A stretch of DNA of 64,000 nt from Acetobacterium woodii DSM 1030 (lineage in GTDB: Bacteria > Bacillota > Clostridia > Eubacteriales > Eubacteriaceae), in assembly GCF_000247605.1 (NCBI RefSeq), contig NC_016894.1, positions 434,001 to 498,000 on the forward strand, written 5' to 3'. The position numbers and the translations under genes are program-made. The notes under the pieces are model-generated. The model saw nothing but the letters and a program-made list of their open reading frames with translations. It was not told where the DNA came from and searched no databases. Position 1 is the stretch's first letter, and each line of letters opens with the position of its first letter. Below, piece after piece: positions 34,065 through 41,684 of the stretch.

Positions 34065-35780
34065 ATGAAGATACTGCTGTGTAATGTATCCCAAAAATAT
34101 CAGACCGATGCTCATGATTATGTAGGACTTTTTTACCTGGCCGGAGCTTTGGAAAAAAGTGGGTTTCAACCGCTCGTTTTTCATGGCAAACCGGAAAAAC
34201 TATTGGATGAAATAAAAAAAAATCAGCCCGCAGCGATTGGTTTTTCCGGTGATTTTGATAATGTTCAGTTGATCACCGAGTTGACATTGAAAATAAAAAA
34301 AGAATCGGATCTTCCGGTTATTGTGGGCGGTCCCCAGAGTCTTGGCCTAAAACAGCAATTTCTGGAAAAAAGCCAGGTTGATTATATTTTAAGAGGCGAA
34401 GGCGAAGAGTCATTACCGGAACTTCTAAAGGTAATTTTAAAAGGTGAAGGCGAGCTTGATAAGATTAAAGGACTGGTCTATCTTAAAGATGGCCGTGTTA
34501 TTGAGACGGCGGCTCCGGCGGTTATTGAAGATCTTGATGACTTGCCCTTGCCGGCTTATCATACCTCGTTACATAAAAACCATCACTACGGCAAGTTAAT
34601 TTTCACCGGGCGCGGTTGTCCTTACCAATGCGCTTATTGTGCGCCCAGTCCCGGAAAACAGAAAGTCCGACTGCGAAGTATTCCACTAGTGTTGGCAGAA
34701 ATCAAACTTAATTTAAAAAACAATCCGAATTTGAACTATCTGATTATTATGGATGATACGTTTACCCTCAACCGTGAGCGAATTGAAGAATTTTGCCGGG
34801 GGATGACAGAAATTCGGAAAGAGCGGGATCTGGTCTGGTATTGTGAATGTCATGTCGGGCGAATGAAAGACTGGATGGATATTCTGCCAACAATGATTGC
34901 GGCCGGACTCATACGGCTGCAAATTGGTATTGAATCCGGCGATCAGCAGGTTATTGATCAATACAACAAACATGTAAAGGTAACTGATATTATTGAATTT
35001 GTAAATTATGCCGCCGATTGTGGATTAACCCAAATTGCCACTAATTTTATCGTCGGTGGGCCGGTTGAAGAAGCCGGGGCAACCGTCAAACTGATCCAAA
35101 CGCTGATTGATAAAGCACCGGGAGTGATTGACATTATTACCGGTTTTTTAAGAGCTTATCCGGGCACCCAAATCCGTGAAAATCCGCAAAAATTTGATTT
35201 GCAGCTGCATGATGAAAGCGGCTTTCTTTCCGGCGATGATTATCCCTTTGTAACACCAAAAGCAAAAAGTCAGGATCAAATCATGAAGGATCGCCAGCAA
35301 CTCAATAAGGTGATTCGGCAAGGGATGCAAAAGAAAATTAAAAATCATGAATTAAAACAGGAAGCGGTAATGAAGCAATTTAAAGCCGCTCTAAAATATG
35401 GTATCAGGAGCCGCTGGTTTGAGGAAATTTCCGCCAATCCAAGAGCCTATGAATATTATTATGTCATTTATTTAAATGAGGGACAAGCCTTTACGGAAAC
35501 GCTGGATTTTACCAGAGATTATCCTCAGCGGACCTTTGAATTATGGCGCACCATGACCTTTACCGAAGGGTTCCCCAAACTCGATGGCATGGCACTTTCA
35601 CCACTGGAATATGAGTTACTGCTGCGCTGTGCCGGAAAAAGAAGTCTGAATGAGATAGAAACCGAGTTATATGGATTGTTCGGGGGTCCCTATCAAAACC
35701 AGATGGAATTCCATGGAAAATTAGTTGATATTTTATATCAATTTAATTTTAAATATTGGCTGACGCATTTTATGGTTTAG
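34065..35780 (+). CDS. B12-binding radical SAM RiPP maturase 2
   Basis: A 571-residue enzyme with the same plan as the first maturase: B12-binding domain at ~1-160 (GGPQSLGL, RGEGEESLPELL), radical SAM domain with Cys185/189/192 (GRGCPYQCAYCAPS), and a C-terminal PqqD-like end (MALSPLEYELLLRCAGKRS). In place of the YEG/FEG that follows the cluster motif in its relatives it has APS, a difference close to the active site that may mark a different reaction or position. It starts 14 bases after the tandem gene and is followed 28 bases later by the precursor gene. ATG 34065 follows AAAAGGG. Confidence 0.82.
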   Translation: MKILLCNVSQKYQTDAHDYVGLFYLAGALEKSGFQPLVFHGKPEKLLDEIKKNQPAAIGFSGDFDNVQLITELTLKIKKESDLPVIVGGPQSLGLKQQFLEKSQVDYILRGEGEESLPELLKVILKGEGELDKIKGLVYLKDGRVIETAAPAVIEDLDDLPLPAYHTSLHKNHHYGKLIFTGRGCPYQCAYCAPSPGKQKVRLRSIPLVLAEIKLNLKNNPNLNYLIIMDDTFTLNRERIEEFCRGMTEIRKERDLVWYCECHVGRMKDWMDILPTMIAAGLIRLQIGIESGDQQVIDQYNKHVKVTDIIEFVNYAADCGLTQIATNFIVGGPVEEAGATVKLIQTLIDKAPGVIDIITGFLRAYPGTQIRENPQKFDLQLHDESGFLSGDDYPFVTPKAKSQDQIMKDRQQLNKVIRQGMQKKIKNHELKQEAVMKQFKAALKYGIRSRWFEEISANPRAYEYYYVIYLNEGQAFTETLDFTRDYPQRTFELWRTMTFTEGFPKLDGMALSPLEYELLLRCAGKRSLNEIETELYGLFGGPYQNQMEFHGKLVDILYQFNFKYWLTHFMV

Positions 35781-35808
35781 CCAAAATATTATTAGAAGGA
35801 GAAAAAAC

Positions 35809-36081
35809 ATGAGTATTGATGGTGCAAAGGCATTGGCCGCAAAAGTATTAACCGATGAGGCGTTGGCAAAACAACTGGATGATGCGAAAACGGAAGCAGA
35901 ATTTGATGCCGTTGTTGCAAAATTAGGTTACAGCTGTACGGCAGCAGAATTTGATGCGGCTTTTAAAGAAGCACAGGCGAAACAACCAATCAGTGATGAT
36001 CAATTGGATCAGGCTGCCGGTGGGTTAAGTATTGTTGGTGTAGACTACGCATTTACAGCTACACAAACAGCAAGAGCTTAG
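35809..36081 (+). CDS. Nif11-type RiPP precursor peptide
   Basis: A 90-residue peptide. Residues 1-72 are an acidic, helical Nif11-like leader: MSIDGAKALAAKVLTDEALA, an AEFDAVVAKLGYSCTAAEFD middle and an ISDDQLDQAAGG end. The double glycine at 71-72 is the standard C39-peptidase site, leaving an 18-residue core LSIVGVDYAFTATQTARA. The core has no Cys or Ser-Cys pairs and only one Ser, so lanthionine chemistry is unlikely; Val, Ile, Ala and Thr fit radical modification. A strong AGAAGGAGAAAAAAC ribosome-binding site suggests high expression. It lies between maturases 2 and 3, inside the operon that also encodes a C39 exporter. Confidence 0.85.
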   Translation: MSIDGAKALAAKVLTDEALAKQLDDAKTEAEFDAVVAKLGYSCTAAEFDAAFKEAQAKQPISDDQLDQAAGGLSIVGVDYAFTATQTARA

Positions 36082-36090
36082 TTAAGTGAA

Positions 36091-36158
36091 GAAGGGGTTC
36101 TGCCCCTTCGAAGGTTGTCGGTGCTAGGTTATTTTTTTGACAGTCTTCGAAGGGGGAG
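36091..36158 (+). promoter_or_regulatory. Mutually exclusive hairpins between precursor and maturase 3
   Basis: Hairpin 1 is GAAGGGG (36091-36097) with CCCCTTC (36103-36109). Hairpin 2 is CCCCTTCGAAG (36103-36113) with CTTCGAAGGGG (36145-36155). They share the CCCCTTC strand and cannot coexist. Hairpin 2 buries part of GGGGGAG (36152-36158), the ribosome-binding site of the next gene (ATG 36168). This could set the precursor-to-enzyme ratio or act as a processing and stability element after the precursor stop codon. Confidence 0.65.
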
Positions 36159-36167
36159 AAAGAGACG

Positions 36168-37919
36168 ATGGAATTATTACTGATCAAATCGCACCGCTAT
36201 GTCAGCGGTTATATTCCCGGCAGTAATCTGGGAATGAATATCCTAACACAATTATTAACAAAAAACGGCTATCAGGTGGAGATGTTTCAGGGTTATGCCA
36301 AAGAAGCGCTAGATTATGTTGAAACGCTGATGGATACAAAAGAGAAACCCAAGATCATTGGGTTCTACTGCGATTTTAACAATATTCACTGGGTAAAGAC
36401 TTTTTCTCAGGAAGTGAAAAAACGGTTTCCCGAGGTGATTTTGTTGGCTGGAGGGCCGCAAACGGCGGGGATGGATGCGAATTTTTTAAATGAAACGGCC
36501 ATTAAAGCGGCTTGTATCGGTGAGGGTGAAGAAACGATTCTGGAATTGATGGATTTTTTCATCAATAAGGTGGGCAACCTCAAGGATATTAAAGGAATTA
36601 TTTTTTGCGATGAAACGGGAAATTTGGTGGAAACCGAACCCCGTAAGCCGCCGGAAAACCTGGATAATATTCCCTGGCCGGAGATAACGTTGACTAATGA
36701 CTATAAATATTACGGCCTGCTGCCGATCTTAACCGGACGGGGTTGTCCTTTTGGTTGTACCTTTTGTTATGAAGGGGCCAATGCCAAACGTGTACGGCGC
36801 CATTCAGTGGAGTCACTGATGCGTGAGATCCGGGGAAATTTCAAACGTGATCCGGGGATTAATTATATTAATTTTCTCGATGATACCTTTACCCTGGATC
36901 ATAAGCGGGTTAATCAAATCTGTGAAGAAGTCAAAAAAATTCGTCAGGAATATGATTTTGTCTGGTTTGCCAGCGCCCATATTTCGACCATTGATAAGCA
37001 TCGTGAAATGGCTAAAAATATGGCCGATGCCGGGCTTAAAAAGATTTTTTTTGGTTTGGAATCAGGAAGCGATCAGGTCTTAAAAAGCTATAATAAAAAA
37101 ATAACCCGAAAAATGGCGGTTGATGTGATTAATCATTGTGTTGAATCCGGGATTCATGGTATTTCCGGGAATATCATTATTGGCGGACCCCACGAAACGC
37201 GCGCAACTATCAACGAATCGGAAACGTTGGTCATGGAACTGCTGCATCATGCCCCCGGCCAGTTTGAGACGGCTTATTTTTCATTTCTCCCTTATCCTAA
37301 AACACCGATTACGCTTAATCCCGATAAATTTGGGATGGAAATTTATTCGGATTTGATCGATTGCTGCAACGAGGATATGCCGCTTTCCCGAACCAAAGAA
37401 TTGGATTTTATGGCGTTGCTAAACATTCGCTTACAGGCGAATAAACGGTTGCAAAATGAAATGCGCAAAATTTATGTTGACGGCAAAATCCCCGAAGCCG
37501 TTATTTTGGATTCGTATCGCTTGGGGAGCCGCTACGGGGTATTTACCAGATGGAATGATTATGTCTATAAAAATATTCCAATTGATGATGCCTACTGGAA
37601 AATGCGGGCTTCGGAGGAGTATGTGTTAAATCGTCAATTAGGTAGCCGTCATGAAGAAGCGATTGTTCAGCGGACCTTCGAATTATGGTTGTATACCGAT
37701 ATTAGCGGCGAAAAACCGCAGATTTTTGATAAAATTCTCGATCAAATCGACTATACCCTCTTGAAGCTTAGCAATGGTAAGTTGTCTAAAAGAGAAGTTT
37801 TGCAGTTGGCCCGAAAAACGCTTGATCCGCAGGGACAGGATACTGATTTTTACCCCCGGGCCGAGCGATCACTGAATAAGCTGGAGGAAAATAAGTGGAT
37901 TTTATACCGCAAACCATGA
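36168..37919 (+). CDS. B12-binding radical SAM RiPP maturase 3
   Basis: A 583-residue enzyme: B12-binding domain (GGPQTAGM, CIGEGEETILELM), radical SAM domain with Cys193/197/200 (GRGCPFGCTFCYEGANAKR), and a divergent PqqD-like C terminus (IDYTLLKLSNGKLSKREVLQ). Of the set it is closest in the motif region to the first half of the tandem protein. Its translation start lies just behind the two competing hairpins. Its last 25 bases overlap the next maturase. It is probably another C-methyltransferase or radical enzyme acting on the core. Confidence 0.82.
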   Translation: MELLLIKSHRYVSGYIPGSNLGMNILTQLLTKNGYQVEMFQGYAKEALDYVETLMDTKEKPKIIGFYCDFNNIHWVKTFSQEVKKRFPEVILLAGGPQTAGMDANFLNETAIKAACIGEGEETILELMDFFINKVGNLKDIKGIIFCDETGNLVETEPRKPPENLDNIPWPEITLTNDYKYYGLLPILTGRGCPFGCTFCYEGANAKRVRRHSVESLMREIRGNFKRDPGINYINFLDDTFTLDHKRVNQICEEVKKIRQEYDFVWFASAHISTIDKHREMAKNMADAGLKKIFFGLESGSDQVLKSYNKKITRKMAVDVINHCVESGIHGISGNIIIGGPHETRATINESETLVMELLHHAPGQFETAYFSFLPYPKTPITLNPDKFGMEIYSDLIDCCNEDMPLSRTKELDFMALLNIRLQANKRLQNEMRKIYVDGKIPEAVILDSYRLGSRYGVFTRWNDYVYKNIPIDDAYWKMRASEEYVLNRQLGSRHEEAIVQRTFELWLYTDISGEKPQIFDKILDQIDYTLLKLSNGKLSKREVLQLARKTLDPQGQDTDFYPRAERSLNKLEENKWILYRKP

Positions 37920-39598
37920 TCGCTAAACCGAAAGTTTTACTGGTCTACACTCAGCGGATGATTCGCGGGCGGACTTTTGAAATGATTGAAAACCTCGGTA
38001 TTTTAACCTTGGCGGCCCAACTCAATGCCAATGGCTTTGATGCTAAAGCCTACACCGGAATTACCACCGATGCCGTGAAAGTGATTGAAACAAACAAAGA
38101 TGATCTGTTTGCGGTTTGTTTTTATTGTGATTTTGATAATCGTTCGGCCGTGGCGTCGATCATAAAATATTTAAAAAAAAATAAAAAATTTTATGTGCTG
38201 CTGGGCGGGCCTCAAACCCTGCATATGACAGAGCTTGATCTGAAGACCTATCAAGCCGATGCAATCATAAAAGGAGAAGCGGAAGAAAGCTTATTAATCT
38301 GGTTGAATGCCAAAATAAAGGGAACCGCAGATTTCGTCCCGGGAGAAATTCGGCCGGGACAAAATTTTGATTACGTTTATCTGGAAGCGTTCTCAAACTA
38401 TGAATTACCACGAAATGAAGATGTTCTGAATTATCAGGAACGACCGCTGCTATCGGTGATTACCGCCAGAGGTTGTCCTTATCGGTGTGCTTTTTGTTTT
38501 GAAGGGGGTAATTCCAAGCAGCTGAGAATGCGGACGGCGGAAGCGGTACTCAATGAAATAGAAGTGCGTTTAAAAAACAGTTATCGTCCCCGTTATCTGT
38601 TTTTTTGTGATGATACCTTTACGACCAACCCCGTGCGGCTAAAAAAGATTTTGACCGGACTAAAAAAACTGCGGCAAAATTATGATTTTGTGTGGTTCTG
38701 TGAAGGTCACTCCGGCTTTTTAGTCAAACACCCGGAACTTATCAGCGAAATGATTGACAGCGGGATGGTACGGATGCAAATTGGGATGGAATCGGGGGTG
38801 GAAGCGGTACTGACAGCCTATGGGAAACAGGCAAAACCAGCCGATATCAGAAAAGTGGTGGAAATCTGTTATCGCGAAGGATTACCCCAGCTAACTGGCA
38901 ATTATATTATTGGCGGAGCCTTTGAAAATCAGCACACGCTGGAACAGACTACCCACGAAGTATTGGAATTATTGGATTTGGCACCGGGGATGTTGGATAT
39001 CTCGACTACTTTTATAATGCCCTTGCCGGGGACTCAGATTTATCAGCATCCCGAAAATTTTGGAATAGTTTTGGAAGACCGCGAATGCCTCACCGCGATG
39101 GAAGATTTTCCGGTTAATCATACCGAGGAATTATCACTACCGGAAGTTTGTATGGGACGTTCCCGTTTTATTACCGCGGTTTCCAATAAAATGAAAGCCC
39201 AATTTGAAAAAGATCTGATCGACCCAAAACGGATCAGAGCCGATTTTAATCTGGCTTTTAAGTATGGAATTGCTGCCGGTTATTTAAAATTTATTTACGG
39301 CAAAAATAAACTAATGGTTCAATATTATCAAAAACTGTTTGAATTCAAGGGCCTTTTAAAAGAATGGCAAGAATTAAATGAGTACCAAAAAAAGACCTGG
39401 ATTATTCATCGGAGCGCGGATTTTTCGCTGCTTGATTTACAAACGACTAGTTCTGACGAGATTGAAATTCTGAGTTATTCGGGAAGGTTTAACAGCGTCG
39501 AGATGGCTGAAAAACTAAAACTGTCAGCAATCGAAATGGATAAACAATTAGAAAAAATGAGCAGGCGTTACTTAATTTTATTTGCGGAGTTTATTTAG
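37895..39598 (+). CDS. B12-binding radical SAM RiPP maturase 4
   Basis: A 567-residue enzyme: B12-binding domain (GGPQTLHM, KGEAEESLLIWL), radical SAM domain with Cys194/198/201 (ARGCPYRCAFCFEGGNSKQ), and the shortest, most degenerate PqqD-like tail (IEILSYSGRFNSVEMAEKL). Start GTG 37895 lies 5 bases after TGGAGGAAA inside the previous gene, so the two are translationally coupled. A 109-base gap to the next gene is the largest within the operon. Confidence 0.8.
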   Translation: MDFIPQTMIAKPKVLLVYTQRMIRGRTFEMIENLGILTLAAQLNANGFDAKAYTGITTDAVKVIETNKDDLFAVCFYCDFDNRSAVASIIKYLKKNKKFYVLLGGPQTLHMTELDLKTYQADAIIKGEAEESLLIWLNAKIKGTADFVPGEIRPGQNFDYVYLEAFSNYELPRNEDVLNYQERPLLSVITARGCPYRCAFCFEGGNSKQLRMRTAEAVLNEIEVRLKNSYRPRYLFFCDDTFTTNPVRLKKILTGLKKLRQNYDFVWFCEGHSGFLVKHPELISEMIDSGMVRMQIGMESGVEAVLTAYGKQAKPADIRKVVEICYREGLPQLTGNYIIGGAFENQHTLEQTTHEVLELLDLAPGMLDISTTFIMPLPGTQIYQHPENFGIVLEDRECLTAMEDFPVNHTEELSLPEVCMGRSRFITAVSNKMKAQFEKDLIDPKRIRADFNLAFKYGIAAGYLKFIYGKNKLMVQYYQKLFEFKGLLKEWQELNEYQKKTWIIHRSADFSLLDLQTTSSDEIEILSYSGRFNSVEMAEKLKLSAIEMDKQLEKMSRRYLILFAEFI

Positions 39599-39707
39599 TT
39601 TAAGGACGATCAAAAATAACCGTTTAAAGTTTGAAATCATGAAACAGTGCATAAAAGGCATAACACTTAGGCAATTACCTGATTATCGGAAATGTAAGGA
39701 GAGGGAT

Positions 39708-40850
39708 ATGAAAAAACACCTGAAGATCGTATCGATATTATTAATCGGCAGTCTGCTTTGTTTTGGTTGCACCGCTAAAACAGATAATACCACCCCACTG
39801 TCAGTGGATGTAGTTTATCCATTTTCTGAGGATTATAGTGCTTCATTTAAAAATGGTATCGAGTTAGCAGTCAAAGAAATTAATGAACAGGGTGGGATCC
39901 TCAATCGGACCATTGAAATTAATTACGATGATGACGGTAATAATACCAATACAGCGGTGGAATTAGCGACGATGATCGCCGAAAAAGAGGGTTTTCCGAT
40001 TGTCATTGGCCATCGCAGCACCGATGATGTGTTAAAGGTGGCAAGTATTTATAATCAAAATAATAAAATGTTATTCGCTCCGATTATAGCCAGTTCAAAA
40101 TTGAATTTGACGGGAAATGAAGGGGCTTATCTCTGCGCCCCTTCAGAAGATACCATGGCCGATGAGATGGTTCAAAGTATGGGAACTCAGGGAATCAGCA
40201 AGATTGCCATTGTACATTCAGCTGGTAACACCTACGGAAAAGATTATGTCCAAAAAATTGAAGAGCATGCCAAACAAGCTGGAATTGAAATTGTTGATGC
40301 TGTTTCTTATCTGCCGAATCTTGATTATTTCCGATTATATGTGAAAAAATGGGACAGCATGGGAGCGCAGGCGATTGTTAACGCCTGTGTCGGCAAGGAT
40401 ATTACGACCTTTTATGAATATCTGGACAAGACCGGCAATACCCGGCCCATTTTTGCCAGTTATGATATTGAAATTCAGCCCTATAGTATTCCCCAGAGCA
40501 TGATAAACCGGACGCAGGTAACCAGTTATTTTAATAATACGGCGACATCTGGTCCAGAGGCGGCATTTATTCAAGACTATCAGAAAACCTATGGACAAAA
40601 CCCCGATTTACCGGCAGCACAGGCTTATTTAGCAATGCATCTGGCGGCGGATGTGGTCAATAAGGCACAAAGCTTGGATGTCCAGACCATTAAAAAGGTG
40701 TTGGCTGAAAACAGTTTTGATACAGTGTATGGCCGTTTGAATTTTGATAAACGACTGATCAATGGCATTCCCGTCATGCAAAAGATCTATGTTAATAATC
40801 AATTGGTGCCCAGAAATAATCCTACGGGAGGAGGAACAAACGGTGAGTAA
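39708..40850 (+). CDS. Branched-chain-amino-acid-type substrate-binding lipoprotein
   Basis: A 380-residue type-1 periplasmic-binding protein (Peripla_BP_6, LivJ-like) with a lipoprotein signal (FGC, Cys21). Family features are YPFSEDYSASFKNGIELAVKEINEQGG, a VIGHRSTDDVLKVA segment, and IAIVHSAGNTYGKDYV. It sits between maturases and exporter and shares the operon; the adaptor gene overlaps its end by 8 bases. No Liv permease genes are present, so it is not part of an amino-acid importer here. It may bind the product or a ligand for immunity or sensing; that is inference. Start ATG 39708 follows AAGGAGAGGG. Confidence 0.82.
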   Translation: MKKHLKIVSILLIGSLLCFGCTAKTDNTTPLSVDVVYPFSEDYSASFKNGIELAVKEINEQGGILNRTIEINYDDDGNNTNTAVELATMIAEKEGFPIVIGHRSTDDVLKVASIYNQNNKMLFAPIIASSKLNLTGNEGAYLCAPSEDTMADEMVQSMGTQGISKIAIVHSAGNTYGKDYVQKIEEHAKQAGIEIVDAVSYLPNLDYFRLYVKKWDSMGAQAIVNACVGKDITTFYEYLDKTGNTRPIFASYDIEIQPYSIPQSMINRTQVTSYFNNTATSGPEAAFIQDYQKTYGQNPDLPAAQAYLAMHLAADVVNKAQSLDVQTIKKVLAENSFDTVYGRLNFDKRLINGIPVMQKIYVNNQLVPRNNPTGGGTNGE

Positions 40851-41667
40851 ATCTATTTTTCGCAATAAAGAGGATAAAGCCAGTCCCAAAAGCGAGCATT
40901 CAGCATTGATGACGGTCATTGGGCCGAGCAATCTACTGATTTTATTGGGCATCACAATTTTTCTTATTTGTGTCGTTGTTTTTTCCATTACGGTACCCAT
41001 TAACATGACCGTGATCATGGATGCTTTGGTTTCCTATGGCGAAGGAACGGTTGATGTAGTGATTGAAAACGAAGGCGTTTTGTCACAAGTCGCGGTTTCT
41101 AATGGCGATTATGTTCAAAGGGGTGATTTGCTGGGTGTAATTACCACTCAAGAGATATCGGCGCAGCTTTTAAATGGGTCGCTATTGACCGTCGATGAAC
41201 AAAGTAAAATTAAGCGCCAAACGATGATTGTTGCGACCGAAAGTGGCGTGGTTTCAGGTCTGAATGTTCAGGATGGCGCATATCTTTCGAAAAATAGCAC
41301 CTTATGCCAAATCGTGAAAAGAGAAAATGAAAATACCACGGTAGTGGTTCTTGCTTATACCAACCAAGAAGGGGCTGTCAATGTTAAAAAGGGCGATAAG
41401 GTGTTCGTTGCCTTGGAATCGGCCCCGAGTGACAAGTATGGGTATTTAAGAGGGATTGTTCGAAATGTCCAACCGAGTGGTTTGGCTCAGGACGCGACGA
41501 AGTCAACCGAGATAGAAATTATTATTGATCCCAAGGTTGATGATCAGGGCAATTATATCTGGACCAAAGAAAACAATGGTTTTAGCGGTGAAATTGCCGC
41601 CGGAACATATGGCAGCGCGACCATTTTTACCGATAAGTTGTATCTTGTTGACTTGATTATCTCTTAG
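40843..41667 (+). CDS. HlyD-like adaptor of the peptide exporter
   Basis: A 274-residue membrane-fusion-type protein: cytoplasmic start, one transmembrane helix (LLILLGITIFLICVVVFSI), then biotinyl/lipoyl-like halves (VSNGDYVQRGDLLGVI and VQDGAYLSKNSTLCQIV) as in NHLM-type bacteriocin secretion proteins. It links the two ABC exporters to the outer face. GTG 40843 follows GGGAGGAGG and overlaps the binding-protein gene, so they are translated together. Confidence 0.78.
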   Translation: MSKSIFRNKEDKASPKSEHSALMTVIGPSNLLILLGITIFLICVVVFSITVPINMTVIMDALVSYGEGTVDVVIENEGVLSQVAVSNGDYVQRGDLLGVITTQEISAQLLNGSLLTVDEQSKIKRQTMIVATESGVVSGLNVQDGAYLSKNSTLCQIVKRENENTTVVVLAYTNQEGAVNVKKGDKVFVALESAPSDKYGYLRGIVRNVQPSGLAQDATKSTEIEIIIDPKVDDQGNYIWTKENNGFSGEIAAGTYGSATIFTDKLYLVDLIIS

Positions 41668-41684
41668 AAAGGCGGTAAGGACTC

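Noticed and set aside
30460-39598. Radical SAM genes as Mg-protoporphyrin (BchE-like) or methylthiotransferase enzymes
   Set aside because: The BchE and MiaB-type signature regions are absent, and the precursor plus exporter context fits RiPP maturation better.
39665-39685. TTAGGCAATTACCT as a MITE fragment before the binding-protein gene
   Set aside because: Only about ten bases match, with both ends collapsed together and no target duplication; chance is more likely.
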